DNA of 54,752 nucleotides from Clostridia bacterium (GCA_017632155.1 JAGBRZ010000225.1:1-54752); one strand, 5' to 3'; positions 24,970 through 33,816 are shown, counted from the stretch's first letter. Numbers and translations are program-made. Notes: generated by a model from the letters alone, not told the origin.

Positions 24970-26304
24970 ATGGCTGAATGTATTTTGTATCAGAGTCAGG
25001 TGCCCGTTGTCCGTGAGTGCGACGTTCTTGTCGTCGGTGCGGGACCCGCAGGCGTTTGCGCCGCTGTTTCCGCGGCAAGAGAGGGCGCAAATGTAATTCT
25101 TTGTGAGCGTTACGGCTCTGTCGGCGGTATGCTGACAATGGGCAACGTCGATCCCATCCTCGGCGAGGTTGCGGGCGGAACATATTACGATGAGGTCGTC
25201 AGAAGACTTTCCGAAATAGATAAGGGCACCGTTCCCACCACCGGAACAAGAATCGGACGCGAGATCCCCGTCAACCGCGAGGCTGCAAAGATCGTTCTTG
25301 ATAGGATGATCGAGGATGCGAGCGTTGAGCTTTGGGTAGGTGCGGCATTCGTTGATGCTCTTGTCGAAAATGGCAAGGTAACTGGCGCGATTTTCACAAC
25401 TCAGAACGGTTTGCGCGCGATCCGCGCAAAGATCACCGTTGACTCCACCGGTGACGCCTGCGTTGCCGCAGCAGCGGGTGCAGAGATCGAGATTGGACGC
25501 GAGAGCGACGGCGGACTTCAGCCGATGACTCTTGAGTTTACCGTCACCGGCGTTGACGAAAGCATCGGTATCAGCGTCTGGGGCGGCTCGGATCCCATTA
25601 AGATCCCCGCGGGCGAGTTTGCGGGTATGGAATACCGCGAGCTCTGCAAGCAAAAGAACCGCGAGGGTGAACTCCCCGAATTTGTTAGCATCGTCCGCCT
25701 TCACAGAACCTCGCGCCCCGGCGAGCGTTCGGTAAACGCAACTCAGGTCAACAATCTCTCGCCTCTCGATCCCGCTGATATGGGCAAGGCAGAGCTCGAG
25801 CTCCGCGATCAGATCAAGAAGTGCGTGGACTTCCTTCAGAAGTATATCCCCGGATTTGAAAATTGCTCGATCAAGACCTCGGCTGATACTGTCGGCGTCC
25901 GCGAGTCGAGAAGAGTCCGCGGAATCGAATATATCGTTGACAAGGATGTTGAGGACGGCAGACACCGCGAGGATGGCATCGTTCATAACGCCTGGTTCCT
26001 TATCGACATTCACAATCCCAAGGGCGGCGGACAGGCAGAGGGTTATTCAAGACCCGCACAGCCCTATGACATCCCCTACGGCGCACTCGTTCCGATCAAG
26101 ACGGACGGACTTCTTATTGCGGGCAGACCGATCTCGGGTACTCACCGCGCGCACGCATCGTGGAGAGTTATGGCTATCTGCATGGCAATGGGCGAAGCCG
26201 CAGGCGTTGCGGCATCCAAGTGTTCCGCGATCGGCTGTCAGCCCCGTGCCCTCGATCCCGCGGAGGTTCGCAAGGTACTCACCGCAAGAGGCGTGGAGCT
26301 TTAA
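24970..26304 (+). CDS. FAD-dependent oxidoreductase (FAD_oxidored family)
   Basis: A 444-residue flavoprotein. The Rossmann dinucleotide motif is VVGAGPAGVCAAVSAAREG (22-40), followed by ERYGSVGGMLT (46-56); a C-terminal FAD block reads DGLLIAGRPISGTHRAHASWRV...GEAAGVAAS. This family includes oxidoreductases often found beside polysaccharide-utilisation genes; the electron acceptor and substrate are not known. No signal peptide is present. ATG 24970 was chosen because GAGGAG precedes it by about seven bases; a frame from 24949 starts ahead of the RBS. It has its own consensus promoter and terminator. Confidence 0.88.
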   Translation: MAECILYQSQVPVVRECDVLVVGAGPAGVCAAVSAAREGANVILCERYGSVGGMLTMGNVDPILGEVAGGTYYDEVVRRLSEIDKGTVPTTGTRIGREIPVNREAAKIVLDRMIEDASVELWVGAAFVDALVENGKVTGAIFTTQNGLRAIRAKITVDSTGDACVAAAAGAEIEIGRESDGGLQPMTLEFTVTGVDESIGISVWGGSDPIKIPAGEFAGMEYRELCKQKNREGELPEFVSIVRLHRTSRPGERSVNATQVNNLSPLDPADMGKAELELRDQIKKCVDFLQKYIPGFENCSIKTSADTVGVRESRRVRGIEYIVDKDVEDGRHREDGIVHNAWFLIDIHNPKGGGQAEGYSRPAQPYDIPYGALVPIKTDGLLIAGRPISGTHRAHASWRVMAICMAMGEAAGVAASKCSAIGCQPRALDPAEVRKVLTARGVEL

Positions 26305-26314
26305 TGTTATATAT

Positions 26315-26347
26315 AAGGAACAAGTCAAATCGGCTTGTTCCTTTTTT
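26315..26347 (+). terminator. Rho-independent terminator
   Basis: Stem AAGGAACAAG / CTTGTTCCTT (26315-26343) ending in TTTTTT. Confidence 0.85.
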
Positions 26348-26468
26348 CGACAATTTTTTCCGTTAATAATTATTAATTATTGATACACAAAATATTTATC
26401 CGAACTAAACACTTGAATGATATAATAAATTGAAATTTTCTAACTTTGACTAAAAGGAGAAAAAGATT

Positions 26469-27764
26469 ATGAATGCACAGACATTAAAAGAAAATATACT
26501 TTCGGGCGCGCTTGACGTGCGTTTTGCAAAGCTTTACGGCTCGGATGAGAGCGTTCTTACCGCACAGAGAGCAAGATATGCCGCTCTGATCGACGAATTC
26601 GCTTCTCGATACGGCGCAGACCGCGATATCGCGCTTTTCTCGACCCCCGGCAGAAGCGAGCTTTCGGGTAACCACACAGACCACAACCACGGCTGCGTTA
26701 TCGCAGGCAGCATCGACCTCGACATCATCGCGGTAGCCGCAAAGAACGAGGATTCCACCGTCCGCATCAAGAGCGAGGGCTTCCCCGAGGATGTTGTTGA
26801 CATCGACACCTTCAACACCCCCAATGAAGCTCGCTTCGGCAAATCGGATGCCCTTATCGCGGGCGTTGCCGACGGTTTCCGCGTGCGCGGCTATAAGGTC
26901 GGCGGCTATGATGCTTGCACAACCTCCAGCGTTCTCAAGGGTTCGGGACTTTCCTCTTCCGCAGCTTTCGAGAATATGGTCGGACTTATGCTTTCACATT
27001 TCTACAACGAGGGAAGCGTTGATTTTGTCACCCTCGCGCAGATCTCGCAGTATTCCGAGAACAAGTTCTTCGGCAAGCCCTGCGGACTTATGGATCAAGT
27101 CGCTTGTGCCGCAGGCGGTATCGTTTCTATCGATTTTGCCGATACCACAGCTCCCATTGTTGAAAAGGTCGATTTTGACCTCACCGAGGCGGGCTATTGC
27201 CTTTGCATCGTCAACACCGGCGGTAACCACGCCGATCTTACCCCCGATTACGCCGCTGTTCCTGCAGAAATGAAGGCTGTTGCAGCAGAGCTCGGCGCAA
27301 CCGTCCTCCGCGAGACCGACAGAGAAGCACTTATGAAGAATATCGCTGCTCTCCGCGAAAAGGTAGGCGACCGCGCGATCCTTCGCGCACTCCACTTCTT
27401 TGCGGAAAATGACCGCGTTGCAGAGCAGAAGAGTGCGCTTAAGTCGTGCGATCTTGAGAAATACTTCGCAGGCGTTCTTTCCTCGGGAAGATCCTCCTTC
27501 TGCTATCTGCAGAACGTATATACCACCGCAAACGTAGCCGAACAGGGAATATCTCTTGCACTCAACCTCTGCGAAAGCTTCCTCTCAAAGCTTGACAAGC
27601 CCACCGCGTGGAGAGTTCACGGCGGCGGATTTGCAGGCACCGTTCAGGCTTACGTTCCCACCGAAAATGCAAATGATTTTGTAAAGCTTCTCGAGAGCGT
27701 TTTCGGCGAGGGCTCGTGCTATCTGCTCCACATCAGACTTGCGGGAGCGGTGAAAGTTTATTAA
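26469..27764 (+). CDS. galK: Galactokinase-like GHMP sugar kinase
   Basis: A 431-residue GHMP kinase that should phosphorylate galactose or a related sugar at C1. Motif 1 is PGRSELSGNHTDHNHG (60-75), motif 2 is GSGLSSSAA (158-166), the catalytic Asp lies in GLMDQ (206-210), and motif 3 is HGGGFAGTVQ. The classical GEHTDY has become GNHTDH, replacing the sugar-contacting Glu (Glu43 of human galactokinase) with Asn68, so the substrate may not be plain galactose. AAGGAG sits before ATG 26469. TATAAT is present at 26421-26426 but no good -35, so its promoter may need an activator. It is first in a tight run with three downstream genes (18-bp gap, 1-bp overlap, 10-bp gap). Confidence 0.87.
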   Translation: MNAQTLKENILSGALDVRFAKLYGSDESVLTAQRARYAALIDEFASRYGADRDIALFSTPGRSELSGNHTDHNHGCVIAGSIDLDIIAVAAKNEDSTVRIKSEGFPEDVVDIDTFNTPNEARFGKSDALIAGVADGFRVRGYKVGGYDACTTSSVLKGSGLSSSAAFENMVGLMLSHFYNEGSVDFVTLAQISQYSENKFFGKPCGLMDQVACAAGGIVSIDFADTTAPIVEKVDFDLTEAGYCLCIVNTGGNHADLTPDYAAVPAEMKAVAAELGATVLRETDREALMKNIAALREKVGDRAILRALHFFAENDRVAEQKSALKSCDLEKYFAGVLSSGRSSFCYLQNVYTTANVAEQGISLALNLCESFLSKLDKPTAWRVHGGGFAGTVQAYVPTENANDFVKLLESVFGEGSCYLLHIRLAGAVKVY

Positions 27765-27782
27765 TCGAAAGGTCTATTTGCT

Positions 27783-28196
27783 ATGAAAAAGCAGCAAAAT
27801 AATTACGGCGAGCATCAAAGCGTAAAGGAAGCTGTGAATGCTTTTAATTGGAAGCGTGCACTTACCCTTGCGATCACTACTATCGTGTCAATGGGAATCT
27901 ATTTCTTCCTCACAAGCACTCCGCTTTGGAAAGTAGCTGTTCTTGCGTACATCGTTATCGCATCGGTTCTGATAATTGCTTACTTTATCATCAACCGCGC
28001 GTTTACGGGAAGCGGCGTTACTTATGAAATGCTCCCCGATACGATGACGCATAAGGAAAAGGAAGAGTACCTTGCCGACGTTGCCGACCGCGAACGCCGC
28101 TCAAGACCTATGCTTATGGTGATCTTCCCGATCATAGTTACTCTTCTGGTCGATCTTTTCCGCCTTTTTGTACTTGACGGATTCTTCGGTAACTGA
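27783..28196 (+). CDS. Small integral membrane protein, unknown function
   Basis: A 137-residue protein with a hydrophilic N-terminus and three predicted membrane segments (about residues 24-45, 48-68 and 108-130) separated by a charged stretch (DTMTHKEKEEYLADVADRER). I do not recognise the family. It lies 18 bp after galK and its stop overlaps the walJ start by one base (TGATG), so it is co-transcribed and translationally coupled with walJ. The coding call rests on this tight spacing and on the clear membrane-segment pattern. Confidence 0.8.
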   Translation: MKKQQNNYGEHQSVKEAVNAFNWKRALTLAITTIVSMGIYFFLTSTPLWKVAVLAYIVIASVLIIAYFIINRAFTGSGVTYEMLPDTMTHKEKEEYLADVADRERRSRPMLMVIFPIIVTLLVDLFRLFVLDGFFGN

Positions 28197-28969
28197 TGAG
28201 CGACATTATTATCGGCACGCTCTGCTCGGGTTCAAAAGGTAATTGCACCCTTGTGAAATACCGTGATACTGCGATACTCGTCGATGCGGGGCGTTCAACG
28301 AAATACATAAAATCCGCGCTTTCATCGGTCGGTATACTGCCCGAGGAGATCAGCGCGATCTTCCTCACTCATTCGCACAGCGATCATACGTCAGCGCTCA
28401 AGGTGTGGACCTCGCATTACCACACGCCGATCCACGCAAGCGGTGCCGTTTGTGCCGCTGTCGAGAAGAATTGCGGTGCCGATGTGCTCTGTCCCCATCC
28501 GATTGAATTTGAGGAGAGAATAGGTGATATTTCTGTGCGAAGCTTCCCGACAGATCACGATTCATTCGGCTCGGTAGGTTACCGCTTTACTCTTGGTGAG
28601 ACAGCAGTCGGTATAGCGACGGACCTCGGTCACGTGACCGATTTTGTGCGCCGTGGGCTTTCAGGTTGCGCTGCTGCAGTAATCGAATCAAATCACGACG
28701 TTGATATGCTCTTGCGCGGGCCCTATCCGCCCGATCTCAAGCAACGTATACTTTCCCGTTACGGGCATCTTTCGAACGAAAGCGGTGCAGAATTCGCAAG
28801 ATTTCTTGCAGATGGCGGAACAACACGTCTTATGCTTGCCCATATTTCGGAGATCAACAACACCCCCGAGCTTGCTTATCGCGCATCCTCGTCGGCACTT
28901 TCCGATATTCTCGAAAAGGTCGAGCTTGCGGTTTCCGAACCCGCAGTTCCCGTACTGTTTAACCTTTGA
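28196..28969 (+). CDS. walJ: MBL-fold hydrolase WalJ/YycJ
   Basis: A 257-residue cytoplasmic MBL protein of the YycJ/WalJ family, linked in Firmicutes to coordination of cell division with replication and to DNA repair. The opening GTLCSGSKGNCTLV and the metal motif THSHSDH (58-64; His59, His61, Asp63, His64) are characteristic; DLGHVTD and ESNHD supply further ligands, and a late LAHIS motif completes the site. Its ATG overlaps the previous stop. It lies immediately before rlmH, a common pairing in Firmicutes. It is unrelated in architecture to the three MBL lipoproteins elsewhere in the window. Confidence 0.92.
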   Translation: MSDIIIGTLCSGSKGNCTLVKYRDTAILVDAGRSTKYIKSALSSVGILPEEISAIFLTHSHSDHTSALKVWTSHYHTPIHASGAVCAAVEKNCGADVLCPHPIEFEERIGDISVRSFPTDHDSFGSVGYRFTLGETAVGIATDLGHVTDFVRRGLSGCAAAVIESNHDVDMLLRGPYPPDLKQRILSRYGHLSNESGAEFARFLADGGTTRLMLAHISEINNTPELAYRASSSALSDILEKVELAVSEPAVPVLFNL

Positions 28970-28979
28970 GGTGATAAAA

Positions 28980-29459
28980 TTGATCAATCTTAAATTCATA
29001 GTCCTTGGTAATATCAAGGAATCCTTCCTGCGCGATGCGGCGGCGGAGTATATCAAACGCCTGTCAGCGTTTGCAAAGGTCGAGCTTTGCGAGCTTAAGG
29101 AGGCAAGACTTCCCGATAACCCCTCGCAGAGTCATATAGATGCCGCCCTTGAGGACGAGGCTGCGCGCATTCTTGCCGCAATCCCGCCGCGTTCGCACGT
29201 GGTTGCGCTTGCGGTTGAAGGCAAGCAGATGTCTTCCGAGGATTTTGCGGCACACATTGAAAACGTGACGCAAACTGCGTCAAACATTTGCTTCATAATC
29301 GGAAGCTCTCACGGACTTTCGGATAAAGTGAAGAACGCGGCTGATTACAAACTATCCCTGTCAAAAATGACCTTCCCGCATCAACTTTTCCGAGTAATGC
29401 TTCTTGAATCTGTCTACCGCGCTTTCAACATAATCAAAGGAACCAAATATCACAAATGA
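28980..29459 (+). CDS. rlmH: 23S rRNA (pseudouridine-1915-N3)-methyltransferase RlmH, TTG start
   Basis: A 159-residue SPOUT-class methyltransferase that methylates pseudouridine 1915 in helix 69 of 23S rRNA using S-adenosylmethionine. It has the knotted SAM-binding segment FIIGSSHGLSD and the C-terminal signature HQLFRVMLLESVYRAFNIIKGTKYHK-like block (split here as HQLFRVMLLE and YRAFNIIKG). The start was set at TTG 28980: GAGGTGAT lies at 28968-28975, and the result is exactly the usual 159 residues, whereas the open frame extends far back into walJ without another start. It is last in the galK-walJ run; the inverted-repeat element follows within ten bases. Confidence 0.95.
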   Translation: MINLKFIVLGNIKESFLRDAAAEYIKRLSAFAKVELCELKEARLPDNPSQSHIDAALEDEAARILAAIPPRSHVVALAVEGKQMSSEDFAAHIENVTQTASNICFIIGSSHGLSDKVKNAADYKLSLSKMTFPHQLFRVMLLESVYRAFNIIKGTKYHK

Positions 29460-29467
29460 TATTTTGA

Positions 29468-29746
29468 TATAGCCGAAGAGAGTCGAAGTCATAAGCTCTG
29501 CGGCGATAAATTTTCGCGTCTTTCGGCGTGATATATCTTGCAAGGTTAATACCTTGCTTCACTACATTCCACCAAAATCCATCAAAAATTTATTCTCCGG
29601 AGAGTGCGAAACAGTTTTCATCGAGCAAATATTCGAATAGGCAAAGAAAAATTTGATGTAAGATATTAATCTTTCGAGAATTTTTTCTGCAGCATATGCG
29701 GATATTTGCCGATGAAACCTTATTAGTTCAACTCTCTTCGGCTATA
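29468..29746. repeat. Intergenic inverted-repeat element, copy 2 (~280 bp)
   Basis: Perfect 16-bp terminal inverted repeats TATAGCCGAAGAGAGT (29468-29483) and its complement (29731-29746), extendable to about 21 bp with two mismatches. The interior aligns with 751-1031, including TTTTCGCGTCTTTCGGCGTG, the hairpin GCAAGGTTAATACCTTGC and a TCATCAAAAATT-type stretch. No protein is encoded. It fills almost the whole gap between rlmH and the next gene; the start of that gene lies only 16 bp beyond its right end. Confidence 0.85.
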
Positions 29747-29761
29747 GATTTGGAGAACAAT

Positions 29762-32059
29762 ATGCGTTTATTTAATGAAATTGCCAAAAGAGGAGTTGCT
29801 GTGCTTTTGCTGGCAGCCACCGCTTTTGCTTCGATAACCTATTCACTCGGCGTTTATGATTTTTCCTTCATCGAACGTCCCGAAGGAGGGTATGATGACG
29901 ACCGCACGCAGGAATATCTTGAAACTCTCCTGCCCGGAACAAATATTTCGGATATCACCGGTGCTCCCGATGATATCACCGCACCTCCTTCCACAACCCC
30001 GACAACGCAAGGCCCGACAACATCCGAGCAGATCTCGGTCAGCACAACTGCACAAAGTACAGAAACTACCCTCCCCGAAACCACAACCACCACACCGGTT
30101 ACATCCGATACCACAATTCCGGTAGATCCGCCTTTCGCGCCTCCCGCACTTGCTGATCTCCTCTCACTTGGATATTCCATCAGCTACGCCAATTACAATT
30201 CCGATATGAAAATGGCGGAGGTTATGATCAATGCTACTGATCTTGATAAGGCTACTCTCGGCAACGCCAAGCGTGTAAGGATGCTCCTTCAAAAGAATTA
30301 CGGAGAAGGTCACCGCGAAATTCCTTATTATGCCATAAGAACGAGTGAGCGTCCCACGCTTGAAGTATATATGGGATTCGTTATCGTCGATGCAGGCATC
30401 GGAACGGTAATATCAGGTATTTCCTCTGAACGCACATATACCGACGTGCCCCGCGTAAGCATTTATGCCTCTGACGGTAAGTTTATCGGTATTTACCCCG
30501 GTGACGAGGTCATCCCCGCGTATACAAGAGATAAAAATGACCGTCCAATATTCTACTATAACGGAGTTTATTATTATCTTGACGCGACAAACGGTAAATT
30601 CCTTATGTCGGATTTCAATCCCGATCTTGATAGCAGAGGTCTTTATTTCGATTATAACCCCGATTTTGGCAAGTCGGATAACAAATATCAGATATACAGC
30701 ACAGAGCAGACCATAACAGAAACCTTCACCTTTAATGACACGAGCAGCTCTTACACGCGTTACGGCGTGGATAGCAGACTTGCGGAGCAGATATACCTCT
30801 ATTATCCCAAGTTTGCAAACCAGATTGCGGTTATGTTTGAGCCAGGTAAGTACTACAACCGTCTGTTTGCGGATGAGCTTAAGACGGTTATAAAGAAGGT
30901 TCAGTCAGGCGAGCTCACAATGGCGCCTGAAACGACTGTTGCTCCGGAAACCACCGTCGCGCCCGAAACTACTGTTGTTACCGAAACTACGGTTGAACCG
31001 GAGACTACTTTGGCTCCCGAAACCACGGTGGAACCCGAAACCACTGTCATTCCCGAAACTACAGTTGCTCCGGAAACTACAATTGAGTCAGAAACTACTG
31101 TTGTTACCGAAACTACAATTGAACCGGAAACCACGGTTGAACCCGAAACTACGGCAGAGCCAGAAACTACGGAAGCCCCCGCAGAAACCACTCATATTAT
31201 AACCGATGAAACGACCGCCAAGCCTCCGCAGGCGAGAACTGTTATTCCCGGTACAGAGGACAAGGATGAAAACGGTATTCCCGATACGCTCACGGTAAGT
31301 ATCAGCTATCCTGCATACCGCTTTACATATCGCGCATCGAAGCCTGCCGAGGATACATCCAAAGAAACGTCAAACAAATATACTTATAATGAGTATATCA
31401 CTCAAACTATAAGCTGGAATACGGATTTCAAGTATGCAAGAGCGTATAACTTCAGCGAGAGCCGCGCATATACCGTTGATGCAAACGGAATCGTAAGGAT
31501 AATCAATACAAGCGGAAACTCCTCGGTATATCTTTATAATAAATTCAAGGCAAGCAGCGCTTCCGGTTCCTTCTACCATTTTGAGTATTACACCGAGCCT
31601 TTTGCGCGCGATGAATATATGCTTGGTCATTTCTATTATGATGACGGGCTCATCCGTATGCGCGTGGTCGAAAGACGTCCGCATAAGCTCAATACTTATG
31701 AGAATGATTATGAAGTTCTGATAGATTCAAAGGGCAACCGATCGAATATCGTTCCCGAAGGCTATAATCTTATATCCTATTCGGACAGCATCCTTCTTGT
31801 TGAACGAAACGGAAGATACGGCTATTACCACCGCGACGGCTATTGGGTAGCACAGCCTATATATACATACGCTGCTCCTTTCATCGAAGGCCTTGCTGTG
31901 CTTGGATATGAAGATGGCGTCAAAGGCGTTATCGACACCGAAGGAAATATCGTTATTCCTTTCCACTATTCTTCAATCTCAAACGCATCCACAGGTATCT
32001 TTGCTTGCTATTCGGAAGAAAACGGCTGGCAGGTATTTGCAAAGGTTGCAAAAAAATAA
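29762..32059 (+). CDS. Surface protein with PETT repeat stalk and C-terminal WG-type repeats
   Basis: A 765-residue protein with an N-terminal signal anchor (about residues 8-30), a Thr/Pro-rich linker, a folded region, then a stalk of 14 hexapeptides (x-P-E-T-T-V type, about residues 388-471). The last ~80 residues hold tyrosine- and glycine-rich units (RYGYYHRDGYWVAQP, GVKGVIDTEGNIVIPF) that match WG beta-repeats. It is probably a wall-spanning or envelope protein exposed outside the cell; ligand unknown. ATG 29762 was chosen because GGAG lies at 29752-29755; an upstream in-frame ATG at 29696 would start inside the inverted-repeat element and has no RBS. No promoter outside that element was recognised. 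Confidence 0.82.
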   Translation: MRLFNEIAKRGVAVLLLAATAFASITYSLGVYDFSFIERPEGGYDDDRTQEYLETLLPGTNISDITGAPDDITAPPSTTPTTQGPTTSEQISVSTTAQSTETTLPETTTTTPVTSDTTIPVDPPFAPPALADLLSLGYSISYANYNSDMKMAEVMINATDLDKATLGNAKRVRMLLQKNYGEGHREIPYYAIRTSERPTLEVYMGFVIVDAGIGTVISGISSERTYTDVPRVSIYASDGKFIGIYPGDEVIPAYTRDKNDRPIFYYNGVYYYLDATNGKFLMSDFNPDLDSRGLYFDYNPDFGKSDNKYQIYSTEQTITETFTFNDTSSSYTRYGVDSRLAEQIYLYYPKFANQIAVMFEPGKYYNRLFADELKTVIKKVQSGELTMAPETTVAPETTVAPETTVVTETTVEPETTLAPETTVEPETTVIPETTVAPETTIESETTVVTETTIEPETTVEPETTAEPETTEAPAETTHIITDETTAKPPQARTVIPGTEDKDENGIPDTLTVSISYPAYRFTYRASKPAEDTSKETSNKYTYNEYITQTISWNTDFKYARAYNFSESRAYTVDANGIVRIINTSGNSSVYLYNKFKASSASGSFYHFEYYTEPFARDEYMLGHFYYDDGLIRMRVVERRPHKLNTYENDYEVLIDSKGNRSNIVPEGYNLISYSDSILLVERNGRYGYYHRDGYWVAQPIYTYAAPFIEGLAVLGYEDGVKGVIDTEGNIVIPFHYSSISNASTGIFACYSEENGWQVFAKVAKK
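30923..31174 (+). repeat. 18-bp coding minisatellite, 14 units
   Basis: Fourteen consecutive 18-bp units encoding APETTV, EPETTV, VTETTV and close variants, in frame within the surface protein. The DNA units vary mainly at third positions. This is a flexible stalk and a likely site of length variation. Confidence 0.9.
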
Positions 32060-32066
32060 TAATCAA

Positions 32067-32108
32067 AACCGGCTCCTCCTTGCGGATGAGCCGGTTGATC
32101 TTTTATTT
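32067..32108. terminator. Bidirectional terminator
   Basis: Stem AACCGGCTC (32067-32075) / GAGCCGGTT (32088-32096), with TTTTATTTT following on the plus strand and a TTTTGATTATTATTTT run on the minus strand. It lies between convergent genes. Confidence 0.8.
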
Positions 32109-33536
32109 TGTTACTAACCTTGTCTTTGACATATTGAATCTGCTGAAATATATAAGCAACGTGGTGGCACAAGCAAGCCAACCGAGAGGGTATGCCATAC
32201 CGATTGGCAGAAGCTCTCCCGATATGTAATTCGAGATCACAAAAAGCATTATCTGTCTGAAGCCTACAAACGTGGAAAGCATAATGATCATCGGTGCCGT
32301 GGTATTGCCCGAGCCACGAAGAGCTGCAGAAATGACCTGATTTACGCAACAGCAAACGTAGAAGGGCGAGATGAAGCGCAAAAGTATTGCGGAATTCTTG
32401 ATAACATCGGGGTTATCGTTGAATATTGATGTCCAGAACGGCGACCAGATCATGATGGGGATGATGATGGCAACTGCCGAAACAAAAGCCATTCCGAGTG
32501 CAAGATAAGTCCCCTTTTTGGCGCGCCCGGTGTTGTTTACTCCGAGATTCTGTCCGACAAAGGTGGTAACCGCAAGGCCTATTGACTGAATGGGAAGGAA
32601 GATGAATTGGTCGATCTTCGAATATGCCGTCCAGGAGGCAAGAACCACGGTTTGCATATCGACACCGGACGTAAGTCCGCCCGGAATGACCGCGCTTGCG
32701 ATATAATACTGAACGAATACGTTTGAGAATGAAGTGATCGCCATTTGAATTGCGGCGGGGAAGCCTACCTTCACGATCTTTTTTAGGTAAAAAGATTCAA
32801 ACTTGATCTTTTTGAGGCTCAGTTTAACGCAAGTATCACTCTTGAATAGCGCAATGAGAGTCAGTATCGCGGAAAGTGTTTGGGCTATAACGGTTGCAAG
32901 TGCAACTCCGGCAACGCCCATATTTAATTTGAAAACAAAAAGAAGGTCAAGAAGTGTGTTGGTGACAGCGGCTGCTATCAAAAAGTAGAAAGGTCTTTGC
33001 GAGTCGCCGATTGCGCGAAGAAATCCCGCGCCCATATTGTATATCATAAGCGAAGTAACACCCGCAAAATAAATCGTAAGATAGGTTTTAGCTTCCTTAA
33101 AAACGGGATTCGCTTCGCCCGCGCCATCTGCCTGAAGCATCAGATTGAGCGCAAAAGGGGTCATAAGGATACCAACAATCGTGAATATTACAGCCATAAC
33201 AAGTGTCAGCGCCATAGCCGTGTGGAGCGTCTTGTTTGCTTTTTCTTCCTCTTTGGCGCCGAAATATTGCGAGATTATAACTCCCGCACCGCTCGAAAGA
33301 CCAAGGAAGAGGCCGATGAGGATGTTGATGATCTGACCAACGCTTCCAACCGCGGCAAAAGCCGCCGTGTTGCCCGTCTGACCAATTACCCACGTATCAA
33401 CAAGGTTATAAAGCTGTTGAAACAGATTGCCGACAAGGAGAGGGAGGGCAAAGAGCAAAATGTTCTTTGCAATACTGCCTTGCGTCATGTCCATCGTTTT
33501 CTTTTTGCCGAATGCGAGCTTTTTTATTGCTGTCAT
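32103..33536 (-). CDS. MATE-family multidrug/metabolite exporter
   Basis: A 477-residue inner-membrane transporter with about twelve membrane segments arranged as two MatE repeats. The opening MTQGSIAKNILLFALPLLVGNLFQQLYNLVDTWVIG-type sequence (conserved around PLLVGNLFQQLYN and VDTWVIG) is the usual MATE start, and the second repeat begins near FPAAIQMAITSFSNVFVQYY. It should export cationic compounds using a Na+ or H+ gradient. AGAGGC-type RBS before ATG 33536. Monocistronic, convergent with the surface protein and divergent from the isomerase. Substrate unknown. Confidence 0.93.
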   Translation of the reverse strand: MTAIKKLAFGKKKTMDMTQGSIAKNILLFALPLLVGNLFQQLYNLVDTWVIGQTGNTAAFAAVGSVGQIINILIGLFLGLSSGAGVIISQYFGAKEEEKANKTLHTAMALTLVMAVIFTIVGILMTPFALNLMLQADGAGEANPVFKEAKTYLTIYFAGVTSLMIYNMGAGFLRAIGDSQRPFYFLIAAAVTNTLLDLLFVFKLNMGVAGVALATVIAQTLSAILTLIALFKSDTCVKLSLKKIKFESFYLKKIVKVGFPAAIQMAITSFSNVFVQYYIASAVIPGGLTSGVDMQTVVLASWTAYSKIDQFIFLPIQSIGLAVTTFVGQNLGVNNTGRAKKGTYLALGMAFVSAVAIIIPIMIWSPFWTSIFNDNPDVIKNSAILLRFISPFYVCCCVNQVISAALRGSGNTTAPMIIMLSTFVGFRQIMLFVISNYISGELLPIGMAYPLGWLACATTLLIYFSRFNMSKTRLVTK

Positions 33537-33569
33537 TTTTTTGCCTCTATCAATTTTTTATTATTAGTT

Positions 33570-33598
33570 ATTATATCACATAATAATCAAAAATGCAA
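33570..33598 (-). promoter_or_regulatory. Sigma-A promoter for the MATE exporter
   Basis: Minus strand TTGCAT (33598-33593), 17-bp spacer, TATAAT (33575-33570). Confidence 0.65.
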
Positions 33599-33718
33599 GT
33601 TTGTTTTACGGCATAAATTAATTGTATAATTTAAAATAAATAATATACATTTTTTGTAAAAACAACAAAGCAACATGTCATTTTTAATTGCCCTCAAGCT
33701 TATTTTTAAGTAAAGTGG

Positions 33719-33747
33719 TTGACAAATATCGCTATTTGTTGTATAAT
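33719..33747 (+). promoter_or_regulatory. Consensus sigma-A promoter with a palindrome in its spacer
   Basis: TTGACA (33719-33724), 17-bp spacer, TATAAT (33742-33747). ACAAATA-tcgc-TATTTGT (33722-33739) is a perfect inverted repeat that overlaps the -35 and fills the spacer, the position of a repressor operator. Confidence 0.8.
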
Positions 33748-33816
33748 TTTTATATGTGTAAATATATGCGAACAATCGTTTTGCCGGTTGCTTTGCTTTA
33801 TTCAGAGGTGATTATT

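Noticed and set aside
29696..29761. Upstream in-frame ATG adding 22 residues to the repeat-rich surface protein
   Set aside because: It lies inside the inverted-repeat element, has no RBS, and would put a charged leader before the signal anchor; ATG 29762 has GGAG.
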